NCBI GenBank assembly: GCA_051880035.1
Contig: JBJENE010000046.1
Coordinates: forward strand, 47,167 to 111,166
Length of the DNA: 64,000 bases
Direction of reading: 5' to 3'
From: Eshraghiella sp051880035
GTDB taxonomy: Bacteria; Bacillota; Clostridia; Lachnospirales; Lachnospiraceae
Part shown: positions 26,502 through 35,758 of the stretch, piece by piece
Layout of the letters: every line of letters starts with the position of its first letter
How positions within the stretch are numbered: the stretch's first letter is position 1
Position numbers and translations under genes: made by a program
The notes under the pieces: generated by a model
Database searches by the model: none
What the model saw: only the letters and a program-made list of their open reading frames with translations
Told to the model about the DNA's origin: nothing

Positions 26502-28055
26502 CTATATCCGATTCGTAATTTCGTTAATTAATTTTACCAGACCGTTTATGTCAACCGGTTTCAGTACATATCCGTTCATTGCGGCAGCAATTACTTTTTC
26601 TCTTTCACCGGGAGCGTCATTCCCTGTCATGGCAACAATCGGCACCGATACGCTGTCTGCCCTATGGGTTTTTCGAATCGCCTCTGCGGCTTTGTATCCG
26701 TCAAGAACAGGCATTTTAATATCCATCAGAATAATATTATATTTCCCGGGAGGTGAAGCTTCAAACTCTTTTACAGTCTCCGCTCCGTTACAGGCTGTTT
26801 TCACACAGGCTCCTTTTTCGGAAAGAAGTAATGACATAATCTCTGCGTTCCCGGCATTGTCCTCACCTATAAGTATATTAAGGCCGGACAGAGGTTTTTC
26901 CGGGGTCTTGGTACATGCCACTGCGGTTTCGTAACCGGCATCAGCCATCACCACCGGTACCGCTACGGCACATACAGTCCCGCATCCCGGTCTGCTTTTT
27001 ATGGTTATTGTTCCGCCCATATACTCAACAAGATTCTTTACAATGGCCATTCCCAGCCCGCATCCTTCGACATTTTCCGTATTTTCGGCTCGTATAAAGG
27101 GCTCGTATATTTTATTTAAAAATTCCTTGTTCATACCTATTCCGTTGTCAAAAACCTTGAAAATAATGGTTGTTTTATATGACCCGGAATTGCAGTTTTG
27201 TAAAAAATCATGCTCCTCTGTGCCATCTTCATCAGGTCTCTTACATATTAACATGCCCGTCTTTTTGCCTGCAGGCGTATACTTAACCGCATTTGTCAGA
27301 AGATTTGTAAGAACACGGGTAAGTCTCATTTTATCAGCAGATATATATAGTCCGTCCATACCGCCGCACGAAATTTCAAATCTCTGGTTTTTGGCTTTGG
27401 CAAGCGGTGCTATTACGGTATGTATATCCTCTGCCAGTTCCCCTATGGTAAAACATTCCGTCCCGCCATGGGTCTGTCTTTCCGTACCCAGAAGGTCATT
27501 AAGCATGCCTATCATCTGCCGGCCTGAATCGGCAATCTTTCGGGTGTAATATTTTACCTTGTCCGGTTTCAGTGCATCCTTTTCCAGAAAATGTACAAAG
27601 CCCATGATGGAATTCATCGGGGTTCTGATGTCATGACTTAAGCCGGCAAAAAAATCGTCATCTTTATACATATCCATGGTTGCAAGAATTATTCTTTTCA
27701 CATGTCCGCACCACAATTTGGACATTATAATATTAACTTTATACCATCTGTAGTTATTATTTCCCAGGCATCTGAATTTTTCCGAATAGAATGGATTTTC
27801 TTTCGTAAGATGAGTAGTGATATACTCTTTTGAACATATCTTTTGGAAGCGCTCCCTGTCATTGGGATGCACATAAGATACTACATATTTTTCAAGAAAT
27901 TTTTCATAGTTACACTTTAATTTTCCCCCACTGTCCATGAAACTATGACCGCTTATATGCCGGAATTTTCCGCTGTCCAGATCCACATAACATGCATCCG
28001 AAAAAATTCTTCCAAATCCTGCAATAAACGACTTATAAAGTTTAATTTCAGACAT
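26502..28055 (-). CDS. Cytoplasmic hybrid histidine kinase with receiver domain
   Basis: This 517-residue protein has an N-terminal PAS-like sensory region (about 1-130), a HisKA dimerisation domain with phospho-acceptor His141 in LSHDIRTPMN, a HATPase domain (about 240-370, N box LTNAVKYTP, G box GCGLGMAIVKN) and a C-terminal receiver domain with phospho-acceptor Asp445 in MDIKMPVLDG and a conserved Lys in LKPVD. No membrane helix or signal peptide is present, so it senses something in the cytoplasm. There is no partner response regulator next to it. It seems to be transcribed alone. Confidence 0.92.
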   Translation of the reverse strand: MSEIKLYKSFIAGFGRIFSDACYVDLDSGKFRHISGHSFMDSGGKLKCNYEKFLEKYVVSYVHPNDRERFQKICSKEYITTHLTKENPFYSEKFRCLGNNNYRWYKVNIIMSKLWCGHVKRIILATMDMYKDDDFFAGLSHDIRTPMNSIMGFVHFLEKDALKPDKVKYYTRKIADSGRQMIGMLNDLLGTERQTHGGTECFTIGELAEDIHTVIAPLAKAKNQRFEISCGGMDGLYISADKMRLTRVLTNLLTNAVKYTPAGKKTGMLICKRPDEDGTEEHDFLQNCNSGSYKTTIIFKVFDNGIGMNKEFLNKIYEPFIRAENTENVEGCGLGMAIVKNLVEYMGGTITIKSRPGCGTVCAVAVPVVMADAGYETAVACTKTPEKPLSGLNILIGEDNAGNAEIMSLLLSEKGACVKTACNGAETVKEFEASPPGKYNIILMDIKMPVLDGYKAAEAIRKTHRADSVSVPIVAMTGNDAPGEREKVIAAAMNGYVLKPVDINGLVKLINEITNRI

Positions 28056-28197
28056 TTTTATACTCCAATATTCTGTTTTATTTTCCGGCTTATGTATTAG
28101 ATTTTATAAAACAGCGTCTTTTCTGTCAATTCTTTTAATCCTCCTTAATTCTTATTTATACTCCACAATATGACATTTAACTACATTATCCGTCACA

Positions 28198-29109
28198 TCA
28201 GGTCAGCGAATCTCCGATATGTTTTTTCAGTGCTTCCATGTATGCCCTGCCATATCTGCTTAACGGAAAATTTTTGAGAGTCAGCACTCCTATCCGCATA
28301 TATTCATCTACCAAAAGCGGTCTGGCAATTATATTCTGCCCGTTAAGTTTTTCGCTTATTACGCCCGTGCTTATGGTATATCCGTCAAGTCCGATTACAA
28401 GATTAAAAAGTGTTGCCCTGTCCCTGACTTTAATATTCCTGTTACGGTCAAGGGTGCTTAATATCTCCTCTGAAAAATAGAAGGAATTGTTATCTCCCTG
28501 TTCAAAAGACAGATACGGATATTCCTCTAAGTCTTCAAGTGATATAATATCCGCCTTTGCAAGCGGATGTCCGGCACTTATAAAAACATGGGGTCTGGCT
28601 ACAAACAGCTCCGTGAATGCCAGTTCTTTTTGTTTTATCAGTTTCATAAGAATACTTTCATTCTGTGATGAAGTATAGATAATTCCTATTTCACTTTTAA
28701 GCCTGCTTACATCTTCGATAATTTCGTAGGTCTGGGTTTCCCTCAGGGTAAAATCATACTTATCCCCTCCGAATTCTCTGATTACATCCACAAAAGCATC
28801 CACTGCAAAAGAATAATGCTGGCATGAGACAGAAAATCTCGGACTTCTCTCTTTGACATTAAGATATTTGCCTTCCAGCAGATTAACCTGATCAAGAATC
28901 TGTCTGGCGTATGCAAGAAATTCATCGCCTTCATTAGATACCGCAACGCCCTTATTAGTTCTGTGAAAAATCGTAATCTGCATTTCTTTTTCCAGTTCTT
29001 TTATTGCATTGGTAAGGCTTGGCTGGGAAATAAAAAGGGATTTGGCGGCATCGCTTATTGAGCCGTACTCAGCCACTGCAACAATGTATCGTAATTGCTG
29101 TAATGTCAT
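28198..29109 (-). CDS. LysR family transcriptional regulator
   Basis: This 303-residue protein has the standard LysR N-terminal winged helix (MTLQQLRYIVAVAEYGSI, then SQPSLTNAIKELE) and a two-lobed ligand-binding domain. It starts 12 bases after the MATE gene on the same strand, so it may be co-transcribed and control the Nudix-MATE-LysR unit or a distant target. LysR regulators are often divergent from targets, but here the arrangement is tandem. The ligand is not predictable. Confidence 0.93.
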   Translation of the reverse strand: MTLQQLRYIVAVAEYGSISDAAKSLFISQPSLTNAIKELEKEMQITIFHRTNKGVAVSNEGDEFLAYARQILDQVNLLEGKYLNVKERSPRFSVSCQHYSFAVDAFVDVIREFGGDKYDFTLRETQTYEIIEDVSRLKSEIGIIYTSSQNESILMKLIKQKELAFTELFVARPHVFISAGHPLAKADIISLEDLEEYPYLSFEQGDNNSFYFSEEILSTLDRNRNIKVRDRATLFNLVIGLDGYTISTGVISEKLNGQNIIARPLLVDEYMRIGVLTLKNFPLSRYGRAYMEALKKHIGDSLT

Positions 29110-29121
29110 CCGTTGCCTCCT

Positions 29122-30480
29122 TTATTTTATCCCGGGCATTATCCCGGAATTACTGTTAAATATTTTTTTACGAAGTGCAATATATATTCCTATACATATA
29201 AATACGGACAGAAGTGAACCTGCGGGAGCCGCAAGTCCCATAGGTGTTAAATCATCCGGAAAGTACACGGAAGCCAGATACGCTCCCGGAATTCGCACCA
29301 GAACAATTGACAGAATGTTATGTACAAATGACGCAATTGACCGGCTGTATGCACAGAAAAATCCGCTGAAACAAAAGTGCACTCCTGCCACAATACAGTC
29401 TATAACATATGATTTAAGGTATTGGGCTCCCATTTCTATAACAGCCTCTTCATCCGAAAACATTCCGATAATATCCGTTGCCCACAGCCTGCATATCAGA
29501 GTAAACACCGCTCCGAATCCAATGCAGATAAGAATTCCGTATCTAAGGGTTTTAACAGCCCTTTGATGAAGTCCTGCACCGTTATTCTGGGCAGCAATAG
29601 CCGAAATTGACGAAAGCATGCTGGACGGTATAAGAAAAAGCATACAGATTATTTTCTCAACAATTCCAACTGCAGCCGCAATCTCAACTCCGCGCTTATT
29701 GGCAATTATGGTTATTACAAGAAAAGAAACTTGAATCAGTCCGTCCTGAAGAGCTACAGGTATTCCGATTTTTACAATTTTGGATAAAATTCTTCCATCG
29801 GGCCTTAAGTCGCCTTTTTGCAGGGTAACAGACCGCTTTTTAATTATTGCCGCAAATGCAAAAACAACGCTTGCAGTCTGGGAAAATACTGTTGCGCATG
29901 CCGCACCGGCCGCACCCATCTTGAATACACCGATTAAAATATAATCCAACAGAATATTAAATACACATGCAATACCCACAAATACCAGCGGACTTTTGGA
30001 ATCTCCCATCCCCCTGAAAACAGCACTCAGTACATTGTATGCCGTAATAAAAGGTATTCCCGCAAAACATATCCTCAGATATAATGAAGCTTCTTCCACA
30101 GCCTCCGCCGGGGTGCGCATAACCTTAAGAATAGGTTTTATAAGAATGCATAAAATTATTGTCAATACAACCGATACCACCAGAAACAGCGATGCCGTAT
30201 TGCCTACCACTCCCGAAATTTCTTTATTTCTTCCGGCTCCTACTGCCTGACTTATGACAACGGTGGTTCCCATGGCAAGGCCGACTATAACCACGGTAAT
30301 CATATGCATTACCTGGCTGCCCATGGATACTGCCGTAATGGCATCCGACCCGTTAAACTGCCCCGTAATATATACATCCGCCAGACCGTACAATGTCTGT
30401 AGAAAATAAGCCAGAAGATACGGCAGGGAAAAAGCTGCTATTGTCTTAATTATACTGCCTTTGGTTAAATTAATCTGCAT
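29122..30480 (-). CDS. MATE family efflux transporter
   Basis: This protein of about 452 residues has twelve predicted helices in two homologous halves, typical of MATE Na+/H+-driven multidrug exporters (FSLPYLLAYFLQTLYGLADVYITGQF in the first helices, AVSMGSQVM in the second). The ATG at 30480 is chosen because the upstream in-frame TTG overlaps the Nudix stop; the ribosome binding site is weak (AGAGG with long spacing), so translation may depend on the upstream gene. It lies between a Nudix hydrolase and a LysR regulator. The substrate is unknown. Confidence 0.92.
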   Translation of the reverse strand: MQINLTKGSIIKTIAAFSLPYLLAYFLQTLYGLADVYITGQFNGSDAITAVSMGSQVMHMITVVIVGLAMGTTVVISQAVGAGRNKEISGVVGNTASLFLVVSVVLTIILCILIKPILKVMRTPAEAVEEASLYLRICFAGIPFITAYNVLSAVFRGMGDSKSPLVFVGIACVFNILLDYILIGVFKMGAAGAACATVFSQTASVVFAFAAIIKKRSVTLQKGDLRPDGRILSKIVKIGIPVALQDGLIQVSFLVITIIANKRGVEIAAAVGIVEKIICMLFLIPSSMLSSISAIAAQNNGAGLHQRAVKTLRYGILICIGFGAVFTLICRLWATDIIGMFSDEEAVIEMGAQYLKSYVIDCIVAGVHFCFSGFFCAYSRSIASFVHNILSIVLVRIPGAYLASVYFPDDLTPMGLAAPAGSLLSVFICIGIYIALRKKIFNSNSGIMPGIK

Positions 30481-30499
30481 TGCCTGATGCCTCTTTATC

Positions 30500-31003
30500 C
30501 TAATTTTCAAATACCTGCTTTATGCTGTCATAATGCAGAAAAATTCCCTGCTCTGCCAGTTCTTTTATTTCATCCGCAGTGGCAAAACGGTATCCGTTGG
30601 TCTCCTCAGTCTGAAGGTGCAGATCTTTTTCATCAAAATCCATTACAAATCGGTACACATCCACAAAATAATTATCGCCTTTGCCCGGATTATCCCTGTG
30701 ATATGTAAAAACATATCCGCCTTCTGCATCTGTTACATCAAGACCGGTTTCCTCAAGCACTTCTCTCTTAACGGCATCATAGGAATCCTCTCCTGCCATG
30801 GCAGCACCGCCTGAAACTTCCCACCATCCCGGTGCCCACGCCTTAGTCATTACCCTCTTGGTAATTAAGAATCTGCCATCCGGGCGCATTATTACTCCCA
30901 GAACCGTAAGATGGTATTCCCCATCCTGCAGTATCCAGTCGTTCCGTTTCATTGTTCGGCCCGTCCTTTTTTTATTGCTGTCATATATATCCCATAATTC
31001 CAT
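30500..31003 (-). CDS. Nudix hydrolase (IDI-like)
   Basis: This 167-residue protein has a full Nudix box (G-x5-E-x7-REVLEETG) starting at about residue 66 in GGAAMAGED. The surrounding WDIYDSNKKRTG start and GWWEVSGG segment are like the isopentenyl-diphosphate-isomerase-like Nudix branch found widely in Firmicutes. It should hydrolyse a nucleoside diphosphate derivative, possibly a damaged nucleotide; the substrate is unknown. It is upstream of a MATE exporter and appears to lead that operon. Confidence 0.92.
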   Translation of the reverse strand: MELWDIYDSNKKRTGRTMKRNDWILQDGEYHLTVLGVIMRPDGRFLITKRVMTKAWAPGWWEVSGGAAMAGEDSYDAVKREVLEETGLDVTDAEGGYVFTYHRDNPGKGDNYFVDVYRFVMDFDEKDLHLQTEETNGYRFATADEIKELAEQGIFLHYDSIKQVFEN

Positions 31004-31082
31004 AGAAAATATCCTCCCAAAAAATTCTTTTTTATTCTATAATACTTTTATTAAATAATCCACATCTTTTGTCATATTTGGT

Positions 31083-31130
31083 CAAAAAAATCCTTCCGCA
31101 CAGCTTTTTTTACTGTAACGAAAGGACTTT
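31083..31130 (-). terminator. Terminator after the PqqD-like gene
   Basis: On the minus strand an 8-bp imperfect stem (TCCTTTCG with CGGAAGGA, arms 31119-31126 and 31091-31098) is followed by seven T residues. It begins about 10 bases after the stop of the PqqD-like gene. Confidence 0.85.
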
Positions 31131-31136
31131 CTTATA

Positions 31137-31508
31137 TTATTCAGCTGATGATTCCGGTTTACGCATTGTTATAAAATCATAACTTTCCATGGTCTGCATA
31201 TATGTCACAAGACGGTTATACAAAGGCTCCGCTTTCTCGCCGAACTCCTCGTGAACCCTGTCCGCAATATCACCCACCGTGTTGTTTCCGTCAATAAGAG
31301 GCCATATAAAATTGCCCATTGGGTCAAGATGTACCTTTGTAACCTTTGGTTTCTTAAATAGAAGCTGTGCCACCCGGTTAAAAGGGCCTTTGTTTTCCAC
31401 CAGGATAACAACCCTGCCTCCGTCATCAGTCTCCCATGAATGCTTTTTGCCGTGTAAAGGGATATAATCCAGATAATTAGCCGATACCTTATTTATTTTC
31501 TTCTTCAT
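31137..31508 (-). CDS. PqqD family (RiPP recognition element-like) protein
   Basis: This 123-residue protein carries a PqqD-type winged-helix domain in its C-terminal half (LDPMGNFIWPLIDG, then IADRVHEEFG). In biosynthetic clusters PqqD domains bind a peptide precursor and present it to modifying enzymes. Here no radical SAM enzyme, precursor peptide or other modifying gene is visible; the only partner is the OPT transporter whose 3' end it overlaps by 20 bases. The start is taken at ATG 31508 (MKKKINK). The N-terminal 50 residues, rich in basic and aromatic residues, are not recognised. It could sense or deliver peptides for the transporter, but this is speculation. Confidence 0.8.
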   Translation of the reverse strand: MKKKINKVSANYLDYIPLHGKKHSWETDDGGRVVILVENKGPFNRVAQLLFKKPKVTKVHLDPMGNFIWPLIDGNNTVGDIADRVHEEFGEKAEPLYNRLVTYMQTMESYDFITMRKPESSAE

Positions 31509-33396
31509 TGCCTTTTTTTCTCTTCTCTGCAGCAAACAGTAATACACATGCCGCTACAGCCACAATCAATACTATTCCGCCGACAGTTCCGGTATTAAAC
31601 CTTGATAAATCAAGCTTTTTATCTATATTGGCAACGGTGAGTATGGCAATAATAATACCTACCAGACCTTCTCCCGCAATCATACCTGAACTGAAAAGTA
31701 CTCCTCTGTTGGCATCCGGATTCTTTTCTTTGTCCTTTCTTCTGCGGTCTACAACATAGCGGATTAATCCACCGATTATAATTGTAGAGCTTAATTCAAG
31801 AGGAAGGTACAATCCGATTGCAACAGGAAGAATAGGTATTCCGAGTATTTCCACGACAATGGCAATAAATACACCGATAAAAATAAGTGCCCACGGAAGA
31901 TTACCGTTCATAACACCTTCGATTATCATCTTCATAAGTGTGGCCTGAGGTGCTGCCAGTTCGGCTGTTCCAAAACCGTATGCACGGTTAAGAAGAATAA
32001 GTACTCCACCGATTGTAAGCGCAGCAACAACAGCACCGATAAGTTCACCAATCTGCTGTTTTCTAGGCGTTGCTCCAAGAATATATCCTGTCTTCAAATC
32101 CTGTGAGGTGTCGCCTGCCATAGCTGCCACAATACAAATAATTGAGCCTATCGCAATGGCACCGATCATTCCGTGTGAACCGTCATCTCCTGTAGATTTA
32201 AGAACAATCGTGGTAACAAGAAGTGTGGCAATTGCCATACCTGATACCGGGTTATTGGAACTTCCTACAATACCAACCATTCTTGATGATACGGTAGCAA
32301 AGAAAAATCCGAAAATAACAATAAGAAGTGCGCCGACAATTGTAACAGGAATTGACGGAACGAGCCATATGGCAATTACACAGGCAAGAACACCTATACC
32401 TATGATTCGGATATCCAGATCCTTATCCGTACGAAGAACATTTGACTTCTTACCGCTGTTTTTAAGTCCTTTAACCGCTCCCACAAAAGTTTTGCAAATT
32501 AACGGGAATGACTTAATAAGACTTATGATTCCGCCTGCGGCAACCGCACCGGCACCTATATATCGGATATAGTAAGACCAGATCAAATCTGCTCCACCCT
32601 GTGCATACACCTCAGCAATGGAAACCGTGGCAGGATAAAGAATCGTATCTCCGCCGAATGTAACTATTGCCGGAATCATTACAAACCAGCCAATCATTCC
32701 GCCCGCAAACATATATGAAGATATCTTAAGTCCGCATATATATCCTACAGACACAAGAGCCGGATATACTTCCACGGCAAAAGTAGTTTTTAATGCCTTA
32801 ATCGGGAATGCTACAGCTCCCGGAATAAGTTTCAATCCGTCTACGATAAATTTGATAGCTGCAGCAATACCCATTCCGGCAAATACCGACTTGGCACTGG
32901 AGCCACCTTCTTCACCTGCAAGAAGTACTTCTGCGCAGGCAGTTCCTTCAGGATACGGAAGTGTTCCATGTTCTTTAACTATAAGAGCATTTCTAAGCGG
33001 CACCATAAAAAGTACGCCAAGAACGCCTCCCAAAAGTGCAATCAATGTAATCGAAAAAAGACTTGGACTTTCCGTAACTCCTTCCTGCGCCCATAAAAAT
33101 AATGCAGGAAGCGTAAAAATTGCGCCGGCAGCCAGTGACTCACCTGCCGAGCCTATAGTCTGAACCATATTGCTTTCCAGAATAGAATCTTTCCGCATAA
33201 TCACACGAATTACACCCATGGAAATAACAGCCGCAGGAATTGATGCCGAAACAGTCATACCAACCTTTAATCCCAGGTATGCATTTGCCGCACCGAAAAC
33301 AACTGCCAGCAGAATACCCATTACTACAGATGTAATTGTGAATTCCGGAGTAATTTTACTCGCCGGAACATATGGTTTGAACTCTTTATTGTCCAT
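31489..33396 (-). CDS. OPT family oligopeptide transporter
   Basis: This 635-residue integral membrane protein belongs to the OPT family, with about 14-16 helices. Typical segments include GAANAYLGLKVGMTVSASIP near the N-terminus and AGDTSQDLKTGYILGATPRKQQ in the central part. Prokaryotic members import peptides or metal-ligand complexes driven by protons; the substrate is unknown. The start ATG 33396 has a GGAGG site 6 bases upstream. It has its own promoter with a hairpin at the expected transcript start and overlaps the PqqD-like gene. Confidence 0.93.
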   Translation of the reverse strand: MDNKEFKPYVPASKITPEFTITSVVMGILLAVVFGAANAYLGLKVGMTVSASIPAAVISMGVIRVIMRKDSILESNMVQTIGSAGESLAAGAIFTLPALFLWAQEGVTESPSLFSITLIALLGGVLGVLFMVPLRNALIVKEHGTLPYPEGTACAEVLLAGEEGGSSAKSVFAGMGIAAAIKFIVDGLKLIPGAVAFPIKALKTTFAVEVYPALVSVGYICGLKISSYMFAGGMIGWFVMIPAIVTFGGDTILYPATVSIAEVYAQGGADLIWSYYIRYIGAGAVAAGGIISLIKSFPLICKTFVGAVKGLKNSGKKSNVLRTDKDLDIRIIGIGVLACVIAIWLVPSIPVTIVGALLIVIFGFFFATVSSRMVGIVGSSNNPVSGMAIATLLVTTIVLKSTGDDGSHGMIGAIAIGSIICIVAAMAGDTSQDLKTGYILGATPRKQQIGELIGAVVAALTIGGVLILLNRAYGFGTAELAAPQATLMKMIIEGVMNGNLPWALIFIGVFIAIVVEILGIPILPVAIGLYLPLELSSTIIIGGLIRYVVDRRRKDKEKNPDANRGVLFSSGMIAGEGLVGIIIAILTVANIDKKLDLSRFNTGTVGGIVLIVAVAACVLLFAAEKRKKGNEEENK

Positions 33397-33421
33397 ATCA
33401 TACCTCCAATCTGTTGTTGTC

Positions 33422-33499
33422 AAAAAAAATGCCAGTCGATATATACGGCTGGTCCTTTTTAACTACTCATATTGTACCATTTATAATTATATATTTCAA
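33422..33499 (-). promoter_or_regulatory. OPT promoter and terminator-like 5' leader hairpin
   Basis: On the minus strand TTGAAA (33494-33499) and TACAAT (33471-33476, preceded by TGG) are 17 bases apart. About 12 bases after the expected start, a hairpin (CCAGCCG with CGACTGG, 33446-33452 and 33432-33438) is followed by eight T residues at 33422-33429. This is terminator-like although it precedes the gene, so it may be an attenuator. Confidence 0.6.
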
Positions 33500-33521
33500 T
33501 TGGAAAATTATTTTAATTCAT

Positions 33522-33566
33522 AAAAAGGACCGAAAAAGTTATTTAAAAAAACACTTTTTCAGTCCC
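33522..33566 (-). terminator. Terminator after the chemotaxis receptor gene
   Basis: On the minus strand a stem made of GGACTGAAAAAGTG and the matching AACTTTTTCGGTCC (about 33527-33565) is followed by a T run. It lies about 25 bases after the chemoreceptor stop. Confidence 0.8.
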
Positions 33567-33587
33567 TATATTTTACTTTGATAAACT

Positions 33588-35102
33588 TTATTCTGTCAGA
33601 GGTTCATCTGCCTGTCCAACGCCAAGTTCTTCTACAAGTTTTCCTACTACTTCTTCAATATTAATTACATTTCTTGAAGTCTCGGCATATTTGCTCTGCA
33701 TATTCTTGGTGGTAGTCTCGGAATCCATAACACTTTCGTTCATTACTTCCATAATGTCCTTAACCTGTTTCATATTCTCAACCATGTTCTTGTTGGAATC
33801 TTCAACTTTCTGTATAGCAGAGTTAACTATCTGGATTTCTTCACCAAGCTTACCTGAATCCTCTGCGATTGTGCTTACACTGTCATTAACGGTTTTAATC
33901 TTATCAAGTGTTTCATTGACAAGTTTAAGTATGGTTGTAATTGATTCCGTCATCTTTTCGGATGTGTTCTCAAGATGCTTAAGAGCAGACATTATACTTC
34001 CGGATGATGTCTGTGTTCCCATACTCAGATTACGGATTTCATCTGCAACCACCGCAAATCCTTTTCCGGCTTCTCCTGCTCTTGCTGCCTCGATTGAAGC
34101 ATTCAGTGCAAGAAGATTTGTCTGGGATGTAATATTTTCAATTGTTCCCGTCTCTTTTTTAACCATGTTAAACTGCTCACGGAACTCTCCGAGAACTTCC
34201 TCAACCTCAGCCGATACCTGAGCCATTGTATTGGTAGTATCAACCACATGTGCAAGTTCTTCGGCACTGGAAAGCGCATGCGAAGCAGATTTATCCACTA
34301 CAGACACAATATGGTCTGACAGTTCGGCAACATGTGTTACCTGTCTGTCAATATCTTCCGTCATATCCATGGAAGAATCAATTCTGTTACTTAATTCATT
34401 GCTCTTGGATGCAAGAATTTCCATGCCTTCAACTACCGCACCTGCATCCTCTTTATTCTCGTCCGAAAGTTCTCTTACGATTGTCACACCGTCAACAACC
34501 GATGTACTGGCTTCTTTAACCTTTTCGATTGTTGTGACTACTTTATCCAGATTGGCTTCCACTGCACCGATCATGGATTTTTCCGCTTTGCTTAAATGAT
34601 TAATCGATAAAATGTATCCTACATAACAAAGAATTGTTCCGGCAACCTGAATTTCATAATTGGTTATATCAGAAGCCGCATTGGCTCCGCCGATATAATT
34701 TTTCACAATGGAAGCGGCAATAATTATCATATTAACCACTCCGCACGATATCATTAATTTCCGGTTCTTATAAAGAACAAGCATACTTGTAAGAGGAAGT
34801 ATGTAAATAACGGCCAGAACCGTGGTAGTAGTCATCATTACAAAGGCATAAAACAATCCGTATCCTAACGCAATAATGATTCTGTATGACTTGGTGGCCC
34901 ATCCGCGGATTTTAAGTGTTAAAAGTCCTACAATGTAAGGAACCCAACAAATTCCGAGAAAAACAAGGTAATAACTTACCGTTCTTAAACCTTTAATAAT
35001 TTCAATGGCATAGGCGGCAGAAAGAACTATACCAAGCACCGTCCATACTGCCATTGCTTTCCTGTTAGCACTTTTGTCAAAATATTCTTCGTTATACTCC
35101 AT
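33588..35102 (-). CDS. Methyl-accepting chemotaxis protein with multi-helix membrane domain
   Basis: This 504-residue chemoreceptor has five to six N-terminal membrane helices (about residues 15-185) with very short loops and no large extracellular sensor domain. A long cytoplasmic coiled coil follows, and the signalling hairpin tip is the conserved EAARAGEAGKGFAVVADEIR near residue 340. It should couple to CheW and CheA. The lack of an extracellular domain suggests it senses membrane state, a membrane-permeant ligand or an interacting transporter. No other chemotaxis or flagellar genes are in the window. The OPT transporter lies downstream, behind a terminator. Confidence 0.93.
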   Translation of the reverse strand: MEYNEEYFDKSANRKAMAVWTVLGIVLSAAYAIEIIKGLRTVSYYLVFLGICWVPYIVGLLTLKIRGWATKSYRIIIALGYGLFYAFVMMTTTTVLAVIYILPLTSMLVLYKNRKLMISCGVVNMIIIAASIVKNYIGGANAASDITNYEIQVAGTILCYVGYILSINHLSKAEKSMIGAVEANLDKVVTTIEKVKEASTSVVDGVTIVRELSDENKEDAGAVVEGMEILASKSNELSNRIDSSMDMTEDIDRQVTHVAELSDHIVSVVDKSASHALSSAEELAHVVDTTNTMAQVSAEVEEVLGEFREQFNMVKKETGTIENITSQTNLLALNASIEAARAGEAGKGFAVVADEIRNLSMGTQTSSGSIMSALKHLENTSEKMTESITTILKLVNETLDKIKTVNDSVSTIAEDSGKLGEEIQIVNSAIQKVEDSNKNMVENMKQVKDIMEVMNESVMDSETTTKNMQSKYAETSRNVINIEEVVGKLVEELGVGQADEPLTE

Positions 35103-35274
35103 TCCGGTATCCTTTCATCTTTAAGTTTTATGTTTTATTATAACATTTCCCCAAAAGTTTGACTATATTTTTTTATACAAAATTTAAAAAATGTAAGTTA
35201 TCGTTTAAAATAAAAATACGAAATGCAATATTCTGCATATTTACATCGTTTTATATATGAAAGGAGGTTTTTAT

Positions 35275-35757
35275 GTGCTCCATAGCTATGACAACACAAA
35301 TATACAATATTACATAGACTCTTATTCCGACATGATAACCAGAATAGCATGTACAAATCTTACCAACCTTTCGGATGTTCAGGATGTTTTGCAGGATGTT
35401 TTCATAAAACTTTTTAAAAACAGGAAACCCTTCGCAGACAGAAACCATGAAAAAGCATGGATTATCCGGGTCACTGTTAATACCTGCCGGGATTATAATA
35501 AATCCTTCTGGCGGACAAATGTGGATTTGGTGCAGGAGCAGATTATCAATGTCAGGGACAGAGTTGAAAATAATGAGTTAATCGTGGCCGTCCGCAGCAT
35601 TCCCCACAAATATGCAAATGTGATTTACCTGCATTATTATGAGGGTTACTCGGTGGCGGAAATATCCGAATTGTTAGGAAAAAAACAGAACACGGTATTG
35701 TCCCATTTACGGAGGGGAAGGATTTTATTGAAATCAGTTTTGGAAGGAGAGGATTAA
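35275..35757 (+). CDS. RNA polymerase sigma-70 factor, ECF type
   Basis: This protein of about 160 residues has region 2 (DVLQDVFIKLFKN, AWIIRVTVNTCRDY) and region 4 (SVAEISELLGKKQNTVLSHLRRGR) of ECF sigma factors. The start is set at GTG 35275, 7 bases after an AAAGGAGG site; an ATG at 35257 lies upstream and inside the ribosome binding site, so it is unlikely. The gene is followed after one base by a membrane anti-sigma candidate. ECF sigma factors typically respond to envelope stress or extracellular signals; the regulon is not visible, and I could not recognise an ECF promoter upstream. Confidence 0.92.
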   Translation: MLHSYDNTNIQYYIDSYSDMITRIACTNLTNLSDVQDVLQDVFIKLFKNRKPFADRNHEKAWIIRVTVNTCRDYNKSFWRTNVDLVQEQIINVRDRVENNELIVAVRSIPHKYANVIYLHYYEGYSVAEISELLGKKQNTVLSHLRRGRILLKSVLEGED

Positions 35758-35758
35758 A

